Shown here: positions 1 through 8,795 of the stretch, in pieces
How positions within the stretch are numbered: position 1 is the first letter of the stretch
Layout: each line of letters opens with the position of its first letter
Translations under genes and position numbers: made by a program
Notes under the pieces: generated by a model
Databases searched by the model: none
Told to the model about the DNA's origin: nothing
Seen by the model: the letters and a program-made list of their open reading frames with translations, nothing else
Source of the DNA: GCA-2683825 sp965662355
Lineage (GTDB): Bacteria > Planctomycetota > UBA1135 > GCA-002686595
DNA length: 64,000 nt
Assembly: GCA_965662355.1 (NCBI GenBank)
Contig: CBFIHP010000014.1
Span: 1-64,000 of the forward strand
Direction: 5' to 3'

Positions 1-456
1 CGGGGGGCGACCGCCTCCACCGCGGGCTCCTCTACGGACAGCTCCGTAGCGCGAAGGCGTGTTCATCACGAACAGCGATCGGAAGTAGGGCCAGTAGCAG
101 AACCCCAGGAAAATCTGCGCCACGCCCAGGACAGCGGCCACAGCGATCTTCTCGGGCGCCAGGAAGGCGTGGAAGATCAGGATGTTCAACATGATCGGCG
201 CGAACAGAATCAACGCCAAGGGAACCCAGCGTGCAACGACGAACAGCAGGCCGCACAGCATGAGCAAGCTGCCGCGTACCTCTTGCAGATAGCCGGTGCT
301 TGCAACGGCTGAAAGGAAACGATCGCCTTTGCGGCCATACTCGACTTCGAACAGATCGATCAGATCGTCCAGCCCAAAGAGCACGAGGGTCACGCCCACA
401 AGCATGCGGGTCGCGAAAACCATGTGGGCCATTCGGATTGTGAGGGTTACTGCCAC
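1..456 (-). CDS. DoxX-like membrane protein (partial, C-terminus beyond window)
   Basis: The minus-strand reading frame stays open to the window edge. It encodes at least four hydrophobic segments, with a short soluble stretch after the first (DLFEVEYGRKGDRF) and a run GYLQEVRGSLLMLCGLL followed by RWVPLALILFAPIMLNI, the pattern of small DoxX-family integral membrane proteins. The substrate of this family is generally unclear and I assign none. I prefer a GTG start at 454-456 because CTCCT (AGGAG on the coding strand, 463-467) sits six bases upstream. An in-frame ATG at 430-432 is the alternative. The last visible residues are Arg/Gly-rich, so the end may be close to position 1. Confidence 0.7.
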   Translation of the reverse strand, partial: MAVTLTIRMAHMVFATRMLVGVTLVLFGLDDLIDLFEVEYGRKGDRFLSAVASTGYLQEVRGSLLMLCGLLFVVARWVPLALILFAPIMLNILIFHAFLAPEKIAVAAVLGVAQIFLGFCYWPYFRSLFVMNTPSRYGAVRRGARGGGGRPP

Positions 457-601
457 TCTGGACTCCTGCCGACTGGGGGAAGGGAACGCCGGAGTCACCC
501 CTATCGTCCCTCGTCTTCCGAGAACTCGATACAAAGGTGAGTTCGTAAGAACCTCGGAATAAATTGCCGAACAGAGAGCCCGTAGAGCCCTCCGGGGTAG
601 C

Positions 602-769
602 TCAGGGCTCGACGCGACAGTAGCAAGAGCCCGGGATCTCGACATCCGAGCGGACCCAGGCCTTTTCGAAGCGCGCCTGGGCGTCGTCGGCCTCGGCCGC
701 CTGCCCCATTCCACGGAGGCTCTGCGCCCGTTCGCGCGCCAGAGCAAAGCCCCGATCTACTACGACTGA
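602..769 (-). pseudogene. C-terminal remnant of a probable TPR-type protein
   Basis: Directly after the TGA of the SGNH hydrolase gene, the same frame continues for about 55 codons to a TGA at 602-604. It has strong coding character (mostly G/C third positions) and reads ...RGFALARERAQSLRGMG, then DAQARFEKAWVRSDVEI, ending GSCYCRVEP. The amphipathic helices and the Cys-x-Cys tail resemble the end of a tetratricopeptide-repeat protein. There is no convincing start codon or ribosome site. I read it as the 3' end of a lost gene. A very short independent gene, or a sequencing error at the TGA, is possible. Confidence 0.4.
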
Positions 770-1960
770 TCAGCGTGGCAGAGCGGCACCCAAGGCCTCG
801 GCCACGACCCGCGACGCACCTTTACCGTAGTGCCCAAGGGGAGCGAACATTCCCGCGCCACGTTCGGCCGCTAGAGCCTCGCTGACGTCGAGGACCTCGA
901 TCCCGAGACTGCGCATTTCGGCCACCCACACATCCCAATAGGCTCCCTCTTCCTCGCGGATGCGCAGATCGTCCCGACCCGGCAGGATCATCAGGATGAA
1001 GGCGGCACCGACGCGTTCGGCCTCTTTCTTCGCCGCCTGCACGATCCCCGTGTGCAAGCGGTACACGCTGTGCTCCGGATCTTCGAAGCAAACCGGAATG
1101 TGGCGGCCTCCGGCTTCGTACACACTCATCGCGATGCGCGTCAAGGCAAAGGCGTGCATCCAATGGGTGCCGCGCGGCAAGTAGGCTGGGCGTGCGCGAA
1201 CGATCCAGTCGTCGTGCTCGCCGAAGGCCCCCAGAAACGCCTGCTGATCCCCGAGCAGACGGGGGACGTCCGCCAGCTCCTGCGCCGGACTCGCAATCAA
1301 CTCGATTTCCCCGGTCTCTCCCAGCACGAAGCGCGGCTTGATGGCCACGTCGCGGGACCAGTGCCGCAGGATCGGTCGGTACAAGGTCGTCAAACGCAAA
1401 GCCGCGCCGGGAAGCAGCCCCAGCACGACGATGTCCGGCTCCAATGGCAACCCATCCCGGCGCAATCGCAGAAGCGCCTGGTCGATCCCGAAGGCAGCCA
1501 CGCCGAGGTTCGCAACTTCGAGATCCTCGCGCGCCGCGTCGAGCTGTGCGCACCACGCCTCGTCGGCGCGAATTTCCTCGCCATGGGTCATCGAGCACCC
1601 CACCGCGACAACACGACGCACGCCCTGGACCTTCGTCTTCGCCAAGGGCTGCGCTCCGATGCGACAACCCGCCCAGTCGTAACGAAACTCGTTGGAGCCC
1701 CCCTCGACCGGATTGCACCAACCCAGGTCCGGATCGAAGCGCAGGCTGGCCGGATCCGGATCCCCCGTACGCAACGCCTGCTCGATGCGCAGCAGCCTCC
1801 CGAACTGCGCCGGCGAGAAGAGCGGCGGATCGAAAGGAGCCACGGGATTGCCGAGAAACAGGTCGTCCGACAGAACCGTGTAGTTCGCCGCCTGGTCCAC
1901 GAGCAGGAGTCCCCCCATCACTACCAGGGCCCGGACGGCCAGACGTCTTGAGCTCTTCAA
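770..1960 (-). CDS. Membrane-anchored or secreted SGNH/GDSL-like hydrolase
   Basis: A 396-residue protein. Residues 8-27 form a hydrophobic N-terminal segment that could be a membrane anchor or signal. An SGNH fold is suggested by the strand-plus-nucleophile motif VVAVGCSMTHGEE (Ser about 123) and by a C-terminal GHYGKGASRVVAEAL segment whose His (about 377) would complete the dyad. The middle holds the usual 'PDIVVLGLLPG' strand. Family members are often esterases, lipases or polysaccharide O-acetyl hydrolases, and the substrate here is unknown. The start appears to be TTG at 1958-1960; no ATG or GTG upstream is in frame. The gene is followed in frame by the remnant at 602-769. Confidence 0.65.
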   Translation of the reverse strand: MKSSRRLAVRALVVMGGLLLVDQAANYTVLSDDLFLGNPVAPFDPPLFSPAQFGRLLRIEQALRTGDPDPASLRFDPDLGWCNPVEGGSNEFRYDWAGCRIGAQPLAKTKVQGVRRVVAVGCSMTHGEEIRADEAWCAQLDAAREDLEVANLGVAAFGIDQALLRLRRDGLPLEPDIVVLGLLPGAALRLTTLYRPILRHWSRDVAIKPRFVLGETGEIELIASPAQELADVPRLLGDQQAFLGAFGEHDDWIVRARPAYLPRGTHWMHAFALTRIAMSVYEAGGRHIPVCFEDPEHSVYRLHTGIVQAAKKEAERVGAAFILMILPGRDDLRIREEEGAYWDVWVAEMRSLGIEVLDVSEALAAERGAGMFAPLGHYGKGASRVVAEALGAALPR

Positions 1961-1985
1961 AGTGTCGGGAGAGGCCTCTGCCTCG

Positions 1986-2294
1986 TTATAGATCGGGGCG
2001 CTCGTCTTCTCGCTTGCGAAGCTTGTCGCTGGCCTTCTTGAAAAGATCGTCGAGGTCGTTCACGCGACTCTTTTCCTTCGATAGTCCTGATTCGAAGCGA
2101 TCCTTGGCTTCACCGAGTCGATTGGAGACGCGCTTGTTGGCGTCGGCCCAGTCACCTTCGGTAACGACGGGTTTTCCCGTCTCGTCCAGTTCCTCGGGCC
2201 GACGCCAACGAAGGACCTTGCCCGTGCGCAAGTCGATCTCGATGCGACTGTCGCAACACGGGCAGGCGACCATGACATCCTTTTTCTCGGGCAC
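1986..2294 (-). CDS. Small zinc-ribbon protein of unknown function
   Basis: A 102-residue protein starting at GTG (2292-2294), three bases after the upstream amidohydrolase stop and so probably co-transcribed with it. The N-terminus has a CPCC motif (about residues 11-14), followed by a basic/acidic patch with RWRRPEEL. The second half is a highly charged predicted helix or coiled coil (ANKRVSNRLGEAKDRFESG). Two to three cysteines could bind one metal ion or form a ribbon with a partner. I do not recognise the family. Its tight coupling to the amidohydrolase genes may be only positional. Confidence 0.6.
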   Translation of the reverse strand: MPEKKDVMVACPCCDSRIEIDLRTGKVLRWRRPEELDETGKPVVTEGDWADANKRVSNRLGEAKDRFESGLSKEKSRVNDLDDLFKKASDKLRKREDERPDL

Positions 2295-2297
2295 GAG

Positions 2298-4868
2298 CTA
2301 CTTCCCCTGGAGACGGTGCAGGCGAGCGCGATAGTACTCGTAGAGGTCCGTCTGCCGGTTTCCGGTATCGACCGGCTTGCCCTCGATGAGGATGTGCTCG
2401 ACATGGGTCGTCGCCTCCAGAAGATCGCCGTTGGTGACGACGACATCGGCCAGCTTGCCCACCGCCAGGCTACCGACTTGATCGTCGATGCCGAGGATCT
2501 GGGCCGGGTACAGTGTGATGGCACGCAGTGCCTCTTCATAGGGAAGACCGTGGCCAACCGCAAAGCCCGCGTGGAAGGGCGTGTTGCGCGTGTTGCTGCG
2601 GTCTTGCGCCATGATGGCGAAGGGAATGCCGGCACGATGCAGGACAGCGGCGTTGGCATAGGCAGCGTCGTACGGATCGTGCTTCGAGCGCGGCACCGAA
2701 AGGACGGGGCCGACGACCACGGGGAAGCCCGATTCCTGGATCGCCTCGACGACCTTCCAGCCTTCCCCAACGCCGTAGAGCACGGCGCTGAGTTTTTCCT
2801 CCTGGGCGAACTTGATCGCGTAGAGGATCGTCTGGGCTCCCGAGGCGTGCAGTGCCACGCGCCCCTCGCCCTTGGCGTAGGGCACGAGCGCTTCGAGGCG
2901 CGGGTCGTACGCCGGACCGGCCAGCCCCGCATCCATGGCTTCCTGTTGCATGCGTTGGTATTCGCGCGCCTCCTCGAGGATCTCGCGCATGTCCTCGACA
3001 GACTCGGGTTCTTCCTTCTTCTTCGCGGTGTTACCTACGCGCGGGAAGCGGATGTGGAGCATGTCCTTGTCGACCATGAGAAGCTCTTCCCACGTGTCGC
3101 CTTCGAGTTGAATCACCGCGGACTGGCCGCTCATGGGGCCTTTGCCCTGCGGAATCGTCTGGGTGCGCGTGATGCCATTGCTGCGTGTCACGCGGATGGA
3201 GTCGGTGGCCGCATGGATCGAGCTGGCGACGCGCAGGTCCGGTTGGTTGCCACCGATTTCTGAAGTATCGATCGTGCCGCGCACGGAGCCGACGCCAGCG
3301 AGGCCGATAGACGTTCCGAGGGCGATCACCCCAGGCCAAACATGGCGCCCCTTGGCATGGATACGCTCAGCACCCGAGGGCACTTCGACACCGCGGCCAA
3401 GCTCGATGATACGGCCGTCGCGAATCAGGATCGTGCCCTTCTCGATGACGTCCCCCTCGACGGGGTGCAAGGTACCGCCAACGATGGCCAGGTACTGGCC
3501 ACCCTTCTTCTTCGCGGTGGCCTCGAGCAGCACGGGCTTTCTGCTCTCTAGTTTGCGGACCGGCGGCTTGTTCGTTGCCAGCTCGAAGGCGTCGCGGCTT
3601 TGAAATTCGATCTCACCGTCGACCATGGTCCACTCGACCTTGGAATACACCGACAGGGGATCGGCGTTCAGGAGTACGAGGTCGGCGTCCTTGCCTTCCT
3701 CGATCGAGCCCACATGGTGCTGTATGCCCAGCTGGATGGCCGCGTTCAACGTGCAAAGACGCAACGCCGCCACGGGATCCATGCCCGTATAGCGCACGGA
3801 CTTCGCCGCCTCGTGATACAGGTGGCGCACCAGCTCGCCGGAGTCGGAGTTGATCGTCGAGATCACACCGGCCTCGTCCAGTAGAGCGGCGTTGTGCGGA
3901 ATGGCGTCGGCGGCTTCTTGCTTGTAGCCCCACCAATCCGCGAAAGTCGACGTACCAGCACCGTGCGCGGCGATCTCGGCAGCGACCTTGTAGCCTTCTA
4001 GCACGTGTTGCAAGGTGTGGATGCGGAAGCCGAAGTTCTCGGCCACTCGCAGGAGCATCAAGATCTCATCCGCTCGATAGCAGTGCGAATGCACGCCTAC
4101 GTCGCCATTGAGGATGCCGACGAGAACGTCCAGGCGCACGTCGCGGCGCGGCGGCTGTGGATCGTCACCGCGAGCCAGGCGCTCGGCGTAGTTGCGCCAT
4201 TCCTTCTCGTACTCCTGCGCGCGGGCGAAGCCGCGATAGAAGATTGACTCGACGCCCGGGCGCGAGGCCGGGTAACGCTCGCCGGAACGGCCCCAGTTCG
4301 AGCGCTTGGGGTTTTCGCCCAGGGCGAACTTGATGCCCTGAGGAGCACCAGGGAAGCGCAGCTCGTCGGCCGTGGCGCCCCAGCGAACCTTCAGGACCTC
4401 GCTACGCCCACCGATCGCGTTGGCGGAGCCGTGCAGGCATTGAATCGTGGTCGTGCCGCCGGCCAGAGCGCGATACAGACCCAGATCATCGGCGTTGATG
4501 ACATCGGTGATGTCGCAATCCGCGGTAATCGAAAGCGTGCCTTCGTTGATGCCGCGCTCGATGGCCATGTGCGAGTGCGTATCGATGGCGCCCGGAGCCA
4601 GGTGCTTGCCGGTACCATCGACGACCGTCACGCCCGCCGGAGCTTGAAGGCCCGAACCTATCTTTTCGATGTCGCCGTTCAGCACGAGGACATCGCCGAT
4701 GAAGGCAGGTTGAACGGCGGAGTGAATCGTGACGTTCTGGATCAACGCGCCGGAGCTCGTATCCAGCGACACCACGCGCTGCGCATCGGTCTCGAACGGG
4801 TGCTCGAAGGCCTGCTTGTCGTCGGCGCCGGAACCCAGAAGAAGGAGAGAGAGTAGTGCTAGTTTCAT
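2298..4868 (-). CDS. Secreted tandem amidohydrolase: active-looking N-terminal and degenerate C-terminal domain
   Basis: An 856-residue protein with a short N-terminal signal (MKLALLSLLLLGSGA). The first amidohydrolase module (about 40-430) has the TIM-barrel metal ligands: HSH after APGAIDT, a later VHSHC, TLQH, and an NSDSGE aspartate. It ends with the family's ADLVLLNADP segment. A second module (about 455-840) has the same composite-domain borders but reads WPGVIALGTSIGL where HxH should be, so it looks catalytically dead. It ends with ADVVVTNGDLLEATT. An AAGGAG ribosome site overlaps the 3' end of the upstream amidohydrolase gene, indicating an operon. Family members act as imidazolonepropionase-, dipeptidase- or dihydroorotase-like hydrolases; the substrate is unknown. 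Confidence 0.8.
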   Translation of the reverse strand: MKLALLSLLLLGSGADDKQAFEHPFETDAQRVVSLDTSSGALIQNVTIHSAVQPAFIGDVLVLNGDIEKIGSGLQAPAGVTVVDGTGKHLAPGAIDTHSHMAIERGINEGTLSITADCDITDVINADDLGLYRALAGGTTTIQCLHGSANAIGGRSEVLKVRWGATADELRFPGAPQGIKFALGENPKRSNWGRSGERYPASRPGVESIFYRGFARAQEYEKEWRNYAERLARGDDPQPPRRDVRLDVLVGILNGDVGVHSHCYRADEILMLLRVAENFGFRIHTLQHVLEGYKVAAEIAAHGAGTSTFADWWGYKQEAADAIPHNAALLDEAGVISTINSDSGELVRHLYHEAAKSVRYTGMDPVAALRLCTLNAAIQLGIQHHVGSIEEGKDADLVLLNADPLSVYSKVEWTMVDGEIEFQSRDAFELATNKPPVRKLESRKPVLLEATAKKKGGQYLAIVGGTLHPVEGDVIEKGTILIRDGRIIELGRGVEVPSGAERIHAKGRHVWPGVIALGTSIGLAGVGSVRGTIDTSEIGGNQPDLRVASSIHAATDSIRVTRSNGITRTQTIPQGKGPMSGQSAVIQLEGDTWEELLMVDKDMLHIRFPRVGNTAKKKEEPESVEDMREILEEAREYQRMQQEAMDAGLAGPAYDPRLEALVPYAKGEGRVALHASGAQTILYAIKFAQEEKLSAVLYGVGEGWKVVEAIQESGFPVVVGPVLSVPRSKHDPYDAAYANAAVLHRAGIPFAIMAQDRSNTRNTPFHAGFAVGHGLPYEEALRAITLYPAQILGIDDQVGSLAVGKLADVVVTNGDLLEATTHVEHILIEGKPVDTGNRQTDLYEYYRARLHRLQGK

Positions 4869-4881
4869 CGATCAGTCTCCT

Positions 4882-6735
4882 TTAGCGAAGGCGCTCGGGT
4901 TGGCGGGTGGCGTGGAACGCGTCGCTACGCGGCTCGCTGAGGAAAGGTGCGGAGAGAGTCGTGTCCCCCTCCAACCGGTCTTTCTCGAGCGTGCCCTCGA
5001 AGCCGAGGTCGATACTGAACTCGCCGAAGGAGACGCTGGCTTCCATGACGACGTCCTCTCCCGAGAGTGCGCCCTCGATGGAGCTTTCGACCTCGGTATC
5101 GTCGCGCGGGTTCGTCATGAAGATCGACCCCGTGATGTTGCCGTCTTCGTCCATCTCGAGCACCAGCTTGGCGCTCTTGATGCCCTCGCCATCGGGGAAC
5201 TCGACCGCCCAGGTTCCGCTCATGTCGAGGCCCTCGGTCGGCTTGGCTCCTGCGTTCTTCTTCTTCTTCTTTTCTTTCTTCCGCTCGTATTCTGTCGAGA
5301 AGCCGTCGACGAACGCCCACAGGACCTGGGCCTTCTCCTCGGTGAGGGGATCTTCGGTCCACAGGCAAAGGGTCGCGTTGTAACCCTTCGACACGAGGCC
5401 CAAGCGGTTGTCGACACCAATGAGGCGCGCCGCTTCGACGGTCAATGCGTCCAGGGCTGCATCGGGCGCAAGGCCGGCCTCGACCAGCTTGCGCACATCG
5501 GCCAGGAGCTTTTCGGGCTTGCGGGCCTTGCTACCGAAGGCGAAGCGCACGCCGGCCTCGGAGAGACGCAGGGCGCAGTCGCGACCTTCTTCCCACAGGC
5601 GGCGTTTCTCGACGCGGACCCCAAGGGGCTCTTTGTATTCCCAGACGACCTCGTCAGCGTCGTCCTTTTTGTCCGCCTTGTCCGCGTCCTGCCCGGCCTC
5701 CTCGGTGGAGTCGGCCTCGCCGTCAGGCTCGGCGTCCTCGGTGGCGTCCTCGCCGCCCTTCTTTTTCTTCTTCTTGTCCTCGGCCAAGGGGTCCTCGACC
5801 TCCTTACCCCAATCCAGGGTCAACACGACGGGGGCGTCGCGCTCCGCTAGCTGTTCGGCGACGCGCCAGGCTTCGCGACCGCCGCTGAAGCCCACGCGCA
5901 GGCCGAACTCGTCGGCCAGCTTGAACCAGCGTTCCATGTCGCGATAGCCATCGGCCTCGCAAACGAGAAGCTTCTTGCGAACGAGCAACGCTTGTCCCTC
6001 CTCCAGCTCGTCATCGTGGGGCGGGCGAAGGCCGGGCCGGCCCTGGGCGTAGCGTCGTTCGAGCTCGTCCTGACGCTTTGCGTCGTTGAAGAACTGGCGC
6101 AACTGCGCCATGTAGCCCATCAAGGTGGAGGGATACCCTTTTCCGTTGGCGGAGAAAGCACCGTGAGCGAAGACATCGGAGTGCACGACGAGATCGCGCA
6201 GCGCGGCTGCACGGGTCGAGACGAGGGTGCTCGAGCCGGAGAGCAGTTCACCCTCGGGTGCGATCAACGCGGCCCCGAAACCCGACTTGCGCCAGGCCTC
6301 CCCGTCCTCTGCCTTGAACGCCGCAGCCTCCAGGGCGCGGAAGGACGGCTGGACGCCCTTCCGGTTCGCAAGGCGCATGTCGATACGCACATCGGAGGTC
6401 ACACTCACCGGCTGGTCCTGATCCTTCGTCGGTTCGGGAGTCTCGCAACCGATGTTCGAGTACGCGTCGACGAAAGCCGGTAGACACAGAAGGTCGCGGC
6501 CGTCGATCACCCGAACGCCGGGAGGGGCGGGCGTACCGGCCTCGAGGATCTCCACGATCGCTCCATCGCGTAGCATCAGGCTGAACTTCTTCGTTTCGTC
6601 GCGTTCGCGACCGAGGAAGACATCCTGGATCAGCGTCGGCTCCGGCTGGGGAGCACGCTGGGCGAGGCCTGTGGTTGCGAAGAGCGCGAGAAGAGACATC
6701 GCGATTGTGCTACGGCGAAAAAGAATCTGGAACAT
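4882..6735 (-). CDS. Secreted amidohydrolase-like protein lacking the metal HxH, with charged insert and C-terminal beta domain
   Basis: A 617-residue protein. The ATG at 6733-6735 is chosen because GGAGGAGG lies just upstream and a signal peptide follows (SMLSLLALFATTGLA-like, ending AQRAP). The amidohydrolase composite domain is recognisable (VRVIDGRDLLCLPAFVDAY), but the HxH dyad is replaced by VDAYSNIG, so metal-dependent hydrolysis is doubtful. About residue 310 there is a Lys-run plus Asp/Glu-rich insert. A second Lys-run (KKEKKKKK) links to a C-terminal, probably beta-rich domain of about 110 residues (DMSGTWAVEFPDGEG...). The gene is first in the operon, 13 bases before the tandem amidohydrolase. 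The two may form a complex of one active and several inactive barrels; that is inference. Confidence 0.7.
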   Translation of the reverse strand: MFQILFRRSTIAMSLLALFATTGLAQRAPQPEPTLIQDVFLGRERDETKKFSLMLRDGAIVEILEAGTPAPPGVRVIDGRDLLCLPAFVDAYSNIGCETPEPTKDQDQPVSVTSDVRIDMRLANRKGVQPSFRALEAAAFKAEDGEAWRKSGFGAALIAPEGELLSGSSTLVSTRAAALRDLVVHSDVFAHGAFSANGKGYPSTLMGYMAQLRQFFNDAKRQDELERRYAQGRPGLRPPHDDELEEGQALLVRKKLLVCEADGYRDMERWFKLADEFGLRVGFSGGREAWRVAEQLAERDAPVVLTLDWGKEVEDPLAEDKKKKKKGGEDATEDAEPDGEADSTEEAGQDADKADKKDDADEVVWEYKEPLGVRVEKRRLWEEGRDCALRLSEAGVRFAFGSKARKPEKLLADVRKLVEAGLAPDAALDALTVEAARLIGVDNRLGLVSKGYNATLCLWTEDPLTEEKAQVLWAFVDGFSTEYERKKEKKKKKNAGAKPTEGLDMSGTWAVEFPDGEGIKSAKLVLEMDEDGNITGSIFMTNPRDDTEVESSIEGALSGEDVVMEASVSFGEFSIDLGFEGTLEKDRLEGDTTLSAPFLSEPRSDAFHATRQPERLR

Positions 6736-6983
6736 GCCCTCCTCCGGGCCAGTGGGATGGGAGTCGCGAGTGGCGATGACTCGCCGGACAACCATTTTGC
6801 CCGTTCCGCCAATTTCCGGCTACTTGGACCGCCCAAGGGATGCCGAATCCAAGGGCGCTAAAAGCCCAAATGGATGGCGAATCTCGCGAAATTCCAGCCG
6901 AATCCCTTTCACGGGCGCGGACGGGGCTCGTCCGCGCTTCCGGAGATCACCGCCTCCCACCTGGAACCCACCCGGTAACAAAG

Positions 6984-8795
6984 ATGCAGGATCAGAAAAC
7001 GCTACACCCCTTCCCCAGGTCACGTGGAGCCCTCGTCACCGGAGTCCTGGCAGCGGGGCTGCTCCTCGCCCAGATAGCTTTCGCGAGCACGGGAGCGCAC
7101 GGTCGCCGTGGCCCCCAGGAGCTGGCCCGGCTGTTTCCCGGCGAAACGCTGCTCTACCTGGAAGGGAACGGGGTCTCGGAGCTAGGCGAAAAGGGACTGA
7201 ATCACCCCTTCGTCCGCTCGTTCCTTGCGACCGAATTGGGAAGCGCCTTGACCAACGGGGTCAATCCAAGGGATTGGCTGAATTTTCTCGACCAGACGCT
7301 TGGACAATCCGTGCTCGAGAACCTCGAGCAACTCACCGCGAACGGCATCGCCTTTGGGGTGGCGGGACAGAAATCCGAACCGCACTTTGCCCTGGTCGCG
7401 CGCGCTGAAAGCGAAGTGTTGGCGAATGAAATTCGTGAACGAGCGTTCGAGCTGATCGAAATGAAGACGGGCCACATAGGTGCCCTGAACAAGGCGCACG
7501 AGAATCGCAAAGGGGCTCGGCTCTGGCGCCTGGGAGAAGCCCTGGTGCTGCAACGTGGGTCCATGATCCTCCTGTCCAATTCGCGGGACTACGCCTTGCA
7601 AATCGACGACACCGCGAGCGGGGTCGAGAGCAAGAGCCTGCTCGACGACGAGGGCTTCCGCGTTCACTACGCCGAGCGTTCGGCATCCGCGTTCCTTTGG
7701 GCCTATGTCGATCGTGAAGCGATCGAGGCCTCCTTCGACACGCAGCTCGACGAGCTGGCGAAGGGCAATGGGAAACCGGGCGTACACGCACTGGCTGGTT
7801 CCTCGCTGGCTGCGGTAGTCACTGCCAAGACGCTGACAGCGCAGCTCGAGTTACTCGCTGACGAGTTGCGGTTGGAGCTGCACGCCTTCGACACCCAGGG
7901 AACCCCACGACTGTTCCCCACTTCCAGAGCACCGCTGCCGAAGGGATCCGCTTCGGACCGGGACCTGGCTAGCGGACTGCTGTATCGAGACTTTGCCTCG
8001 ATCCTGAAAGACGGCGGCAAGCTCTTCGCGGCACGCGAAGTGCCCAAGCTGGCCGCGGCCGAATCCCAGTTGTCCTTGTTCTTCAGCGGACAGGAAATCA
8101 GCACCGAGATCTTGCCCCATGTCTCGCCCTGGGTCCGCCTCGTTTCGCGCCCCCTGTCCTTCGCCACGGGACCGCGACCGGAAATCCCCTTGCCGGGACT
8201 CGCATTGATCGCACGCCTCGAGAAGCCCGAGGAAATCGGCCCACAGTTTCTGGCCGCTTTCCAGAGCATCGTCTCGATCATCGGCGTCGATCAAGCCCAG
8301 AAGCAGGGGCGTCCATTCCTGTTGTCGGTGGATACGGAGGGGGGCGTGCCGATCAGCCTCGCGCGCTTCCTCGACCCGTTCGAAGGGGACGGGATCGATA
8401 TGCGATACAACCTGCGACCTGCATGTGCCGTCTTCGGGGACACCCTGATCCTGGGAACCCACGAGGAGCTCGTGCGCGCACTCGTGCGCGAAAACATCGC
8501 CCCCGGAGGGGCATCTCGCGAATCGGCATCGAATGAACGAACCGAGCGGCTCGAACTCGAAGGCGCAGCGATCGCCCAGCTGATCCGCGCGAACTTCGAG
8601 ACCATGGTGATGAACAAGGTGCTCGAGGACGGCGTCACCCGCGAGAAAGCCGAAGAGGAGATCGCAGGGCTCGAGCTGGTCCTGAAGTCGATTCGCTCCC
8701 TCACCCTCGAATTTCCCGCGCCGCGCGGCGAGCACGTCGAGGTTTCGCTGCGCATCCAGCTCGCCGGGAAAGCGCTCGAAGGAGCAAGTCGGTGA
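6984..8795 (+). CDS. Secreted/periplasmic protein of unknown function (DUF3352-like character)
   Basis: A 603-residue protein with an N-terminal signal: basic HPFPRSRG, then the hydrophobic LVTGVLAAGLLLAQIAFA. After the signal, ARLFPGETLLYLEGNG resembles planctomycete DUF3352-type proteins that begin 'P-x-D/E-T-L-L-Y-x-E'. The rest alternates beta-strand-like and helical stretches without motifs I recognise. The ATG at 6984 is chosen because it precedes the signal peptide; the frame is open farther upstream but without signal-like sequence. The gene overlaps DUF1800 by four bases (GTGA) and so is translationally coupled to the DUF1800/DUF1501 pair. It probably acts with them outside the cytoplasm. 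Confidence 0.6.
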   Translation: MQDQKTLHPFPRSRGALVTGVLAAGLLLAQIAFASTGAHGRRGPQELARLFPGETLLYLEGNGVSELGEKGLNHPFVRSFLATELGSALTNGVNPRDWLNFLDQTLGQSVLENLEQLTANGIAFGVAGQKSEPHFALVARAESEVLANEIRERAFELIEMKTGHIGALNKAHENRKGARLWRLGEALVLQRGSMILLSNSRDYALQIDDTASGVESKSLLDDEGFRVHYAERSASAFLWAYVDREAIEASFDTQLDELAKGNGKPGVHALAGSSLAAVVTAKTLTAQLELLADELRLELHAFDTQGTPRLFPTSRAPLPKGSASDRDLASGLLYRDFASILKDGGKLFAAREVPKLAAAESQLSLFFSGQEISTEILPHVSPWVRLVSRPLSFATGPRPEIPLPGLALIARLEKPEEIGPQFLAAFQSIVSIIGVDQAQKQGRPFLLSVDTEGGVPISLARFLDPFEGDGIDMRYNLRPACAVFGDTLILGTHEELVRALVRENIAPGGASRESASNERTERLELEGAAIAQLIRANFETMVMNKVLEDGVTREKAEEEIAGLELVLKSIRSLTLEFPAPRGEHVEVSLRIQLAGKALEGASR

